A stretch of 64,000 nucleotides of DNA, taken from JBEKUY01 sp049514555 (GTDB lineage: Bacteria > Acidobacteriota > Terriglobia > Acidiferrales > UBA7541). The notes beneath the pieces were generated by a model, which was not told the DNA's origin, ran no database searches, and saw only the letters and a list, made by a program, of their open reading frames with translations. The stretch lies in NCBI GenBank assembly GCA_049514555.1, contig JBEKUY010000001.1, forward strand, positions 124,001-188,000. Direction: 5' to 3'. Below are positions 34,976 to 43,486 of the stretch, one piece after another. The position numbers and the translations under genes were made by a program. Numbering within the stretch: position 1 is the stretch's first letter; each line of letters begins with the position of its first letter.

Positions 34976-35728
34976 ATGGCCGACAAGAAGCAAGTGATCG
35001 TGCGAGTGAGGCGGCGAGCGAGCCCGAATGACGCGCCGCGCTGGGAGGAGTTTGCCCTTGAGTGGCGCCCCGCGATGAATGCGATTATCTGCCTTCGCGA
35101 TATCGCCGAGCGTCCTGTCACTCGCAACGGCGCGAAAACCACCCCTGTTAGTTACGAGTCGAATTGCCTTGAAGAGGTCTGCGGCTCGTGCGCCATGGTC
35201 ATCAACGGAAGGGCGCGAATGGCTTGCACCGCGCTGGTGGATTCCCTCGAGCAGCCCATCCGCCTCGAGCCGCTCACGAAGTTTCCGCTTGTGCGCGATC
35301 TCATCGTGGATCGCTCGTTCATGTTCGAGAGCCTGAAGCGCGTGAAGGCTTGGGTGCCCATCGACGGCACCTACGACCTCGGCGAAGGACCGCGCATGGC
35401 TCCGGAGATCCAAGAAAAGGCCTACCCGCTCTCGCGCTGCATTTCCTGCGGCAACTGCCTCGAGGTCTGTCCGCAAGTCAACGCGCACAACGATTTTATC
35501 GGCGCAGCGATCCTGAGCCAGGTCCGCCTCTTCAACATGCACCCGACCGGCGCGATGCACGCGCGCGAGCGATTGAAAGCGGTGCTGGGGCCGGGCGGCG
35601 TTGCGGATTGCTCGAATGCGCAGAATTGTGTCCAGGTTTGTCCCAAGGAGATTCCGCTCACCGAATCGATCGCCGAGGTGAACCGCCAAGCGCTGAAGCA
35701 GATGGTTTTTGGCTGGCTGCTCGCATAA
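34976..35728 (+). CDS. sdhB: Succinate dehydrogenase iron-sulfur subunit
   Basis: A 250-residue Fe-S subunit passing electrons from FAD to the membrane anchor. The 2Fe-2S ligands lie in ESNCLEEVCGSCAM and MACTAL, and the 4Fe-4S and 3Fe-4S ligands in SRCISCGNCLEVCP and CSNAQNCVQVCPKEIP. It begins 12 bases after sdhA with GGGGGATCT just upstream and completes the CAB operon. The dipeptidase gene follows 29 bases later and may be read through from it. Confidence 0.95.
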   Translation: MADKKQVIVRVRRRASPNDAPRWEEFALEWRPAMNAIICLRDIAERPVTRNGAKTTPVSYESNCLEEVCGSCAMVINGRARMACTALVDSLEQPIRLEPLTKFPLVRDLIVDRSFMFESLKRVKAWVPIDGTYDLGEGPRMAPEIQEKAYPLSRCISCGNCLEVCPQVNAHNDFIGAAILSQVRLFNMHPTGAMHARERLKAVLGPGGVADCSNAQNCVQVCPKEIPLTESIAEVNRQALKQMVFGWLLA

Positions 35729-35757
35729 TTTCAATTGGCGTCTGAGGAGAACATAGA

Positions 35758-36978
35758 ATGCGCTCACTGCTTGCCGTGGGGCTCTGCTGTGGCGCAGGGG
35801 TGATGTTGGCCATGTCCATGACCGCCGATGACATCACCGCCCGCGCCAAGAAGCTCCACTTCTCATCGATCGTCGTGGATACCCACGACGACACGACGCA
35901 GAGATTCCTGGATGGACAATTCGACTTAGCTCGCCGCGACGCGAAGGGCAGCATCGATATTCCACGCATGAAGGAAGGCGGGCTCGGAGCGATTTTCTTT
36001 TCCATCTGGATCCCGAGTTCGGTGACCGGCCCCCCGGCGGTGAAGCGCGCACTCGATCAGATCGACGCCGTGCGTGAGCAGGTGCGAGCGCATCCGAATG
36101 ATCTGGCCCTGGCGGCCACGGCCGAAGAAGTTCGCCGCGCCCGCGATGAAGGCAAGATCGCCGCGCTCATCGGCGTTGAGGGCGGACACATGATCGATAG
36201 CGATCTCGGCGTGCTGCGGATGTACGCGGCGCTTGGCGTGCGCTACATGACTCTCACGCACACCGGCAACACCGAGTGGGCCGATGCTTCCACCGACAAG
36301 CCCGCGCACAATGGATTGACAGACTTCGGCAAGGACGTGGTGCGCGAGATGAACCGCCTCGGTGTGATGGTGGACATTTCCCACGTCTCGGACAAGACCT
36401 TCTACGACGCGCTCGCCGTAAGCAAGGCGCCCATCATCGCCTCGCACTCTTCGTGCCGCGCGCTTTGCGATGCTCCACGTAATATGACCGACGATATGAT
36501 GCGCGCGCTCGCCGCCAGGGGCGGCGTGATCCAGATCAATTACCATGTGGGATTTTTGAGCCAGGAATTCCGCGACGCGTCGCGCGCCCATCCGGAGTAC
36601 GACAAAGAGATGCAAGCGCAAGCAACGCAACGCTGCGGCCCGGATGAAAGTTGCCAGCTCGTTGAGTTCGACCAGCTGACGCGCGAACTGGTCGAACAGG
36701 GGAAGCTTCCGCGAGTGAGCTGGGAGAAGATCCTCGATCAAATCGACCATGCCGTGAAGGTAGCCGGGGTGGACCACGTCGGCCTGGGTTCGGACTTCGA
36801 CGGGGCCAGCATGCCCTACGGCATGGAAGACGTCTCCATGCTGCCGAAAATCACCGAAGGCCTTTTGCGGCGCGGCTACTCTGAGGGTGACGTACAAAGG
36901 ATTCTGGGAGAAAATACGCTGCGCCTGATGGCCCAGGTCGAGCAGGTGGCCAAGGAAATGAAGTCGGAAGGGAAGTAA
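35758..36978 (+). CDS. Exported M19 membrane dipeptidase
   Basis: A 406-residue zinc dipeptidase of family M19 (renal dipeptidase). Residues 1-22 look like a signal peptide. The metal motif VVDTHDDT lies near residue 45; note the usual HxD is present as HDD. Other ligands are the Glu of GVEGGHMI and the His of SHSSCRALCDAPRNMTDDMM; VGLGSDFDGAS holds the catalytic Asp region. Such enzymes split dipeptides, including some with D-residues, in the periplasm. It is followed by a secreted cyclophilin gene 33 bases downstream. Confidence 0.93.
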   Translation: MRSLLAVGLCCGAGVMLAMSMTADDITARAKKLHFSSIVVDTHDDTTQRFLDGQFDLARRDAKGSIDIPRMKEGGLGAIFFSIWIPSSVTGPPAVKRALDQIDAVREQVRAHPNDLALAATAEEVRRARDEGKIAALIGVEGGHMIDSDLGVLRMYAALGVRYMTLTHTGNTEWADASTDKPAHNGLTDFGKDVVREMNRLGVMVDISHVSDKTFYDALAVSKAPIIASHSSCRALCDAPRNMTDDMMRALAARGGVIQINYHVGFLSQEFRDASRAHPEYDKEMQAQATQRCGPDESCQLVEFDQLTRELVEQGKLPRVSWEKILDQIDHAVKVAGVDHVGLGSDFDGASMPYGMEDVSMLPKITEGLLRRGYSEGDVQRILGENTLRLMAQVEQVAKEMKSEGK

Positions 36979-37011
36979 GCGGAACCAAGAAACTGAGGAG
37001 GAGCAACGAAG

Positions 37012-37731
37012 ATGAAGAAGAGTTTTGTGATGGGGATGGTAGCGGTGGTCGGAGCAGCGCTCTTTGCTGGAGGCGCGTGGGCGCAGACGGAGACGCCGAA
37101 AGCGGCCAGCTTCGATCCGGCGCTACTGCAGCCGGCGACGCTCGCGGCAAAGGCGCCGGAAACCTTCGATGTGAAGTTCACCACGACGAAGGGGGATTTT
37201 GTCGTGCGGGTTACGCGCGCGTGGGCACCCCGTGGCGCGGACCGTTTCTACAACCTAGTGCAGCATCACTTTTACGACGACGCGAGCTTCTTCCGCGTGA
37301 TCTCGGGGTTTATGGTGCAGTTCGGGATCAGCGCACACCCCCCGGTAGCGCGGGTGTGGAACGCGGCGCCCATCAAGGACGATCCGGTGAAGCAGAGCAA
37401 CACGCGGGGCATGGTCACTTACGCGATGGCTGGACCGAACACGCGCACCACACAGGTTTTCATCAACTACCAAGACAACTCGCGCCTGGATGGCGACGGG
37501 TTTTCGCCGTTTGGAAAAGTGGTTGAGGGCATGAAGGTGGTGGACGCCCTGTACAGCGGGTATGGGGAAGGAGCGCCATCCGGCCGCGGGCCGGGGCAGG
37601 ACAAAGTCCAGTCGCTGGGCAAGGCGTACCTCGACAAGAATTTCCCGAAGCTCGACAGCATCAAGACCGCCCGGATTGTGATGCCGGCGGCCAAGCCGGC
37701 CGAGGCTCCCCCTGCGGACAGGCCCATTTAG
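37012..37731 (+). CDS. Secreted cyclophilin-type peptidyl-prolyl isomerase
   Basis: A 239-residue cyclophilin with a signal peptide (residues 1-23, ending AWAQ). The cyclophilin core shows TTKGDFVVRVTRAWAP, FYNLVQHHFYDDASFFRVI, GFMVQFGIS, then SNTRGMVTYAMAGPNTRTTQVFINY and FGKVVEGMKVVD. The catalytic arginine of FFRVI is kept. It presumably helps fold envelope proteins by proline isomerisation. ATG at 37012 is preceded by GAGGAGGAGCAACGAAG. A convergent hairpin follows before mdh. Confidence 0.93.
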   Translation: MKKSFVMGMVAVVGAALFAGGAWAQTETPKAASFDPALLQPATLAAKAPETFDVKFTTTKGDFVVRVTRAWAPRGADRFYNLVQHHFYDDASFFRVISGFMVQFGISAHPPVARVWNAAPIKDDPVKQSNTRGMVTYAMAGPNTRTTQVFINYQDNSRLDGDGFSPFGKVVEGMKVVDALYSGYGEGAPSGRGPGQDKVQSLGKAYLDKNFPKLDSIKTARIVMPAAKPAEAPPADRPI

Positions 37732-37751
37732 AGCGCGCGGCGCAACGCGCT
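37732..37751. terminator. Hairpin between the convergent cyclophilin and mdh genes
   Basis: AGCGCG (37732-37737) pairs with CGCGCT (37746-37751) around an eight-base loop, exactly between the two convergent stops. There is no T-run, so it is only a candidate bidirectional terminator. Confidence 0.35.
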
Positions 37752-38688
37752 AGAAACCCAAGACGCCGATCAGTTCGCGGACGGACGCGGCTGATTTCTG
37801 AAGCGCCGCGTCTTCTTCGGGGACCAGCTTGATCTGGATGACCTGCTCGATGCCCCGGGCGCCGAGCTTGACCGGCACGCCGACAAAAAGCCCCTTGATG
37901 CCATATTCGCCTTCGAGGTAAGCGGCGCAGGGAAGGATTTTCTTCTTGTCCTTCAGAATGGCCTCGACCATTTCAAACACAGCGGCAGACGGAGCGTAGT
38001 AAGCGGAACCCGTCTTCAAGAGATTGACGATTTCGGCGCCGCCCTTGCGCGTACGGTCCACGATGGCATCGATGCGCTCTTTGGCGAGTAGCTCGGTGAT
38101 GGGGACGCCGGCCACGGTGGAATAGCGGGGCAGGGGCACCATGTCGTCCCCATGGCCGCCGAGGACGAAAGAGTGCACGTTCTCCACCGATACGCCGAGC
38201 TCGGCGGCGATGAACGCACTCATGCGCGCGGAGTCCAGCACGCCGGCCATGCCGATGACACGATTCTTGGGGAAGCCGCTGACTTTGTAGGCGGTTTGGG
38301 CCATGGCGTCGAGCGGGTTCGTGACCGCGATGAGGATGCACTCGGGCGAGTGGCCCGCGATCTGTACGACGACCGCCTTAACGATATCGTAGTTGGCCTT
38401 GAGAAGCTCGTCGCGGCTCATCCCGGGTTTGCGTGGGAAGCCGGCGGTGATGACAACAATGTCGGAGCCGGCGGTAGCGGAATAGTCGCCTGCCTGCGTG
38501 GAGATGCCGGTGGCGCGCGCGTCGGTCCGCGTGATCGGGGCGGACTCGAGCATGTCCAGCGCCTTGCCGGCGGGGACGCCCTCGAGAATGTCCACAATCA
38601 CGACATCGGCAAGCTCGGCATCGACGATGCGTTGCGCGGTGGTGGACCCGACAAAGCCGGAGCCGACGACAGTGACTTTCTTGCGCAT
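37750..38688 (-). CDS. mdh: Malate dehydrogenase (LDH-like type)
   Basis: A 312-residue NAD-dependent malate dehydrogenase of the LDH-like group. The NAD loop GSGFVGSTTAQRI is at residues 8-20. The substrate-binding arginines lie in GFPRKPGMSRDELL, where the arginine after GFP marks malate rather than lactate specificity, and the catalytic histidine is in VLGGHGDDMVPLPR. The start is ATG at 38688 because GGAGGG lies nine bases before it; two earlier ATGs are closer to or inside that site. It follows icd on the same strand with 56 bases between, consistent with a small TCA operon. Confidence 0.94.
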   Translation of the reverse strand: MRKKVTVVGSGFVGSTTAQRIVDAELADVVIVDILEGVPAGKALDMLESAPITRTDARATGISTQAGDYSATAGSDIVVITAGFPRKPGMSRDELLKANYDIVKAVVVQIAGHSPECILIAVTNPLDAMAQTAYKVSGFPKNRVIGMAGVLDSARMSAFIAAELGVSVENVHSFVLGGHGDDMVPLPRYSTVAGVPITELLAKERIDAIVDRTRKGGAEIVNLLKTGSAYYAPSAAVFEMVEAILKDKKKILPCAAYLEGEYGIKGLFVGVPVKLGARGIEQVIQIKLVPEEDAALQKSAASVRELIGVLGF

Positions 38689-38719
38689 GAAGCTCATCCC
38701 TCCATTGAAAGTCAAAAGC

Positions 38720-38739
38720 CTCGCCTGTGAAGAGGCGAG
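38720..38739. repeat. Intergenic hairpin element (family H)
   Basis: CTCGCCT (38720-38726) pairs with AGGCGAG (38733-38739), followed by CTACAT. Flanks and tail match the element at 54435-54454. Confidence 0.6.
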
Positions 38740-38744
38740 CTACA

Positions 38745-40184
<1,440 letters not shown>

Positions 40185-40328
40185 GCTCTCAGCCTGTTTG
40201 GGAAATGCCGACGAGTGAAAGATAGAAGATACCACAGCGGCGGGCTCGACGGCAGGCTGTGGAGAAGTATCCCGAAACCCCTTCCGGGATGCAGAAAGCG
40301 CACCCCCACCCCCCGTCCTTTTTTGTAA

Positions 40329-40429
40329 CTGCGGATTCTAAAGGGTTTTAAGTCCAATGTTTTGGAACTGCGCATTCCAAAGGGGTTACAGGCGCGTTTT
40401 TCGGATCTGCGGATTCTAAAGGGGTTAGA
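40329..40429. repeat. 39-base tandem repeat, three imperfect copies
   Basis: Copies begin with CTGCGGATTCTAAAGGG (40329), CTGCGCATTCCAAAGGGG (40368) and CTGCGGATTCTAAAGGGG (40407), each exactly 39 bases apart; the third is truncated. The first 20 bases are well kept and the rest drifts. On the minus strand the unit is 13 codons of open frame reading about NPFRIRxSxK. Confidence 0.85.
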
Positions 40430-40441
40430 GAAGGAAGGACT

Positions 40442-40463
40442 GCCACAGAGGCACAGAGAACAT
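40442..40463. repeat. CCACAGAG-type dispersed repeat
   Basis: GCCACAGAGGCACAGAGAACA, the same wording as copies at 55033, 55094, 55222 (inverted) and 62879. Confidence 0.7.
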
Positions 40464-40804
40464 TGAGAAATGAACCCGAACGGGGTGGCAAGGCGAGAGA
40501 GGTGTTCAGAGATCACGAGAAATATTACTACAGGAATTACCTAATTGCAATAGGTAACTCAAGGGTATTCGAACAAACTGTGGAAATCTAAAAGACGCGA
40601 CGATGGCACGCTCAAGGTGCTCCCAAGCAAGGCGGTGGGGGTTGGAAGGGTCGCGGGGCGGGATACAACCCGCCGTATGTTCAGGGCTGAGCAGGTGGGA
40701 AGCGCTCCGAACTGGGACAGTAACAGGACTTCGTTGGGTCTCACAATTTTGACATTTATCACATTCCAGTTCGGATTCGGAGTACCATGCCACCAGGGGG
40801 AAGA

Positions 40805-41131
40805 ATGAAAAACCCGGACCGCCGCTCCCTTCCGCGCTTTACCTTGAGCATTCCGCTCCGGTTGCGCGTATTGGGACTCACCAGGGAGCCTGCGGATGAG
40901 ACAACTGAGTCGTTGAATGTGTCGCATCGGGGGGTCTCTTTTGCAACGCGCAGGCGTTTCGAGCCGGGTACCCCGATCATGGTGTCGATCCGGATACCGC
41001 GGGAAGTGACGGGCCGCGACGAGATGGAGGAGGGTTGTTACGGCCGCGTGGTCCACGCGCAAAAGGGAATCGATGGAGATGGGCTGATCTGCTACGGGGT
41101 GGTGTTTGAGGAGTTTACCTCGCCGGCGTGA
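40805..41131 (+). CDS. PilZ-domain protein
   Basis: A 108-residue single-domain PilZ protein. The N-terminal RRSLPRFTLSIPLRLR fits the RxxxR binding loop and NVSHRGVSF is the (D/N)xSxxG-type motif that together bind cyclic di-GMP. Residues to the end form the six-stranded barrel. It could be a free-standing c-di-GMP effector; the first motif is RRSLPR, so the usual spacing is approximately kept. ATG at 40805 has AGGGGGAAG just upstream; an earlier ATG at 40787 is possible. No partner is adjacent. Confidence 0.82.
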   Translation: MKNPDRRSLPRFTLSIPLRLRVLGLTREPADETTESLNVSHRGVSFATRRRFEPGTPIMVSIRIPREVTGRDEMEEGCYGRVVHAQKGIDGDGLICYGVVFEEFTSPA

Positions 41132-41260
41132 ACGAAACGGTCGGTGGGATGGTTGCCGCGTAATCAGGAGTTCGCTCAACGTTAGCCCGCGTCACCAGCT
41201 CTCGCGCGGGGTCGGGAGTCCTGAGGATCTTCCTTCGGAGTTCGTCGTAGGGAGGGCGCG

Positions 41261-41854
41261 ATGAAGGGTGCGACTCTCGGCTTTCGCGTGCATTCGGGCT
41301 GGGCGGTTGCCGTTGCCCTTTGTGGGCCGCCCGATTCGCCTCTGGTTATAGACCGCCGAAGAATCCAGTTCGTCAAGATGTTCACCTACACCTACCGCCA
41401 GCCCTACCATACCGGCGAAAGGATGCCGAGAAAAGACGCCAAAAGATTCATTGCACGCGTCCGTTCGGAAGCAACTCGGCTGGCGCTATTCTCTCTCCGT
41501 TCCATACAAACGGATTTGGCCAAGCAGAACCGCAGAATTGGCCGCTGCGCTCTTCTCCTGGCTTCGGGCCGGGCGCTCCCTGGACTGGAGCAGATCCTTG
41601 CCTCTCACGCTCTTATCCACACAGCCGACGGCGAACTTTTCCGCAATGCCTTGCGCCGTGCTTGCACTCGCTGCCGTTTGCCATTGGAGGCGGTCAGGGA
41701 GAAAGAGCTTTTTGAGATTGCGTCGAGAACGCTCGGTGTCAGTCCCGTCGCGCTCAAGGGCCGCATCGCCGCGTTTGGCAAATCGTTTGGTCCGCCGTGG
41801 ACCCAGGACGAAAAGTTCGCCGCCCTCGCGGCATGGCTTACCTTGGCAAGCTAG
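41261..41854 (+). CDS. Conserved hypothetical protein, GFRVHSGWA-type
   Basis: A 197-residue cytoplasmic protein starting LGFRVHSGWAVAVALCGP. I recall an uncharacterised family with GFRVKSGWA near the N-terminus and DRRR after it in Acidobacteria and Deltaproteobacteria; this matches (VIDRRRIQFV), but no function is known to me. The strand-rich N-terminus followed by helices could be an RNase H-like fold, which is a guess. Residues 55-110 are Arg-rich. The gene is monocistronic, with 129 bases after the PilZ gene. Confidence 0.65.
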   Translation: MKGATLGFRVHSGWAVAVALCGPPDSPLVIDRRRIQFVKMFTYTYRQPYHTGERMPRKDAKRFIARVRSEATRLALFSLRSIQTDLAKQNRRIGRCALLLASGRALPGLEQILASHALIHTADGELFRNALRRACTRCRLPLEAVREKELFEIASRTLGVSPVALKGRIAAFGKSFGPPWTQDEKFAALAAWLTLAS

Positions 41855-42205
41855 GCAGCTCTTCTTCCTCGAGCTGCTCCGCCGATCAAAAACGGCATGC
41901 GCAATAGGGGCACAATTGATCTGTTTCGGCTGCCTCGCGCCGGCACTACGCGCAAATACTGAACCGCGTTAACCCTTCAGAATTGTCCTCGAAAGACTTG
42001 CCAGGAAGCCACTCCCAGTTGTGCTGATGCCTCGCGTGGTACGGGAGGATTTGCCCGGCCGTCGAGGCTTTCCAGCGCCTGCTACTGTTCCATCCGGGCG
42101 GACGCTCGCAAGCCTCGGGCACAATGGGTCAGTTAACTGCTCTCTGGAACAGAGGAATCGAGTTGTACGTGCTGGGAGATAGACGTATCCTCTTGCGTCA
42201 TCGAT
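41855..42205. other. Gap before the accessory cluster
   Basis: About 350 bases with no convincing gene, RNA or repeat. Base composition falls slightly towards the accessory genes to the right. Confidence 0.35.
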
Positions 42206-42922
42206 ATGCGTTCCTTTTTCAAAGACCTGCCCAACGTCTCAGGAATCCTTCTCGCTGCCGTTGGATTCGCGCTCATGTTTATGCCTGAGGCCATGAAGCT
42301 GCTGGAAGGGCGGAAAACCATCCGCTGGATATTGGCAGGTGCCTGTGTTGTTCTTAGCATCGTTGGGTTTGTCTCTGCACACATACAGAGAAAGGACAAC
42401 GATCGCGAACAGCAGGAATTGAAAAGGCAGATTGCGGCAGTGCTTTCTGCTTCGCTGCTTCAGGCGACAGCAGACGACATGCATGGCCTGAGAAATGACA
42501 TAGTATCGGGTTTCGAAAGAGTGGAAAGGGCGATCGGTTCTTTGGGAGCGCAGTTTCCACCTAGGGCGGAAATACATGCTGAGCCTCCTGCGGCAGTTGT
42601 TCAACACATTCAAATGTCAGAGAGGCGCGTGCCATCAACGAGGGCTGACGCTCCGTATGGTTTGCAGGTCATATTGCAGACAGATGTCCAACAGCAACCG
42701 ACAGCCTTCATCATTGAATGTGACGGAGAAATAACGGCTGGCGAGTTCTTTATGGCGGGGCAGGCTGTGATGATGGGTGTAGCCTATGGGGTTCAGCCAG
42801 ACAAGAAAAGATTCTATCTGAGGGTGAGTTTCCCTCCATTCACGCCACAATCCCCAATTGTCGTTACTCTACTGTCGAAATCCGCCGTCAGAGTTACAAG
42901 AGTGGAAAGAGCTTCTCAGTGA
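42206..42922 (+). CDS. Hypothetical membrane protein with coiled coil
   Basis: A 238-residue protein with two hydrophobic segments at residues 12-28 and 40-58, a charged helical stretch at 62-110 that looks like a coiled coil, and a strand-rich C-terminal domain (VILQTDVQQQPTAFIIE). I do not recognise it. Its codons end in A or T more often than in the flanking housekeeping genes, which suggests transfer. It is followed 126 bases later by the HEPN-like gene on the same strand and may belong to the same accessory unit. Confidence 0.6.
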   Translation: MRSFFKDLPNVSGILLAAVGFALMFMPEAMKLLEGRKTIRWILAGACVVLSIVGFVSAHIQRKDNDREQQELKRQIAAVLSASLLQATADDMHGLRNDIVSGFERVERAIGSLGAQFPPRAEIHAEPPAAVVQHIQMSERRVPSTRADAPYGLQVILQTDVQQQPTAFIIECDGEITAGEFFMAGQAVMMGVAYGVQPDKKRFYLRVSFPPFTPQSPIVVTLLSKSAVRVTRVERASQ

Positions 42923-43048
42923 GAACGGATTGCACCAGAGCTGTTAAATCAGCGCGGGGGAAAGATGTGCGTGTGCGCGCCCGCCCAGTTTCTTTGTTGT
43001 TGTTCCTGCAGCCCCCGGCAAGGTATTTTCTGGTTCAAAGGAGTAGGA

Positions 43049-43486
43049 ATGCGAGGCCCTGCTTACTGCACCACGCTGGACGATGCCTACTTCTTTTTGA
43101 ATCAGAGCATAGGTCTGCCCGACATTCCCTCAACGGTCCCTCTTCGTCAACGATACCTACGAGCATGCATTCTTTTTAGTTGGATAGCATTGGAGGAGAC
43201 GCTCAACTATGTAGTCGAGGAACTTGTGAGCAAACGACGGCTTCTCTGTGAGCCGCGCGGTGGACTATTGGACCGACTAAATGCCGTTCGAGACGCTCGT
43301 CGCGTCGCCCCCATTGATCAACGAGAATTCCTTGACGCACGAAACACCAGGAATCTTCTCACCCACGCGACTTCGGGGGAAGTGGAGAACCGGCTCCTAA
43401 CAATAGAGCAGGCCAGACGCGTGTTTGAGTATTGCCTAAAAGTGATCCGTGAAACTTATCCCTATGAGGTAGGAATCAGGATTTGA
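43049..43486 (+). CDS. HEPN-like protein
   Basis: A 145-residue all-helical protein. Near residue 100 it has RNTRNLLTHAT, which fits the R-phi-x3-H motif of HEPN ribonucleases (R101-N-LLT-H106), preceded by a helix with WIALEETLNYVVEEL as in HEPN domains. HEPN proteins act as toxins, in abortive infection, or as RNA-processing factors. This is a by-eye match. The start ATG at 43049 has AAAGGAG five bases upstream. Its stop overlaps the TTG start of the pentapeptide-repeat gene (TTGA), so the two are translationally coupled. Codon use is less GC-biased than in neighbours. Confidence 0.6.
   Translation: MRGPAYCTTLDDAYFFLNQSIGLPDIPSTVPLRQRYLRACILFSWIALEETLNYVVEELVSKRRLLCEPRGGLLDRLNAVRDARRVAPIDQREFLDARNTRNLLTHATSGEVENRLLTIEQARRVFEYCLKVIRETYPYEVGIRI

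Larger units (their letters stand above)
40185..40804. other. Repeat-rich gap upstream of icd and the PilZ gene
   Basis: About 620 bases without a convincing gene, between divergent icd and the PilZ gene. It holds three copies of a 39-base tandem repeat (40329-40429), a CCACAGAG-type repeat at 40442, and otherwise no clear signal. A minus-strand frame across the repeats is open because 39 is a multiple of three and is not called as a gene. Confidence 0.6.

Noticed and set aside
40329..40429. Tandem repeats considered as a CRISPR array
   Set aside because: Units are adjacent 39-base imperfect copies with no unique spacers of constant length, and no cas genes are near.
40749..40754. TTGACA as a -35 box for the PilZ gene
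   Set aside because: No recognisable -10 sequence lies at the required distance.
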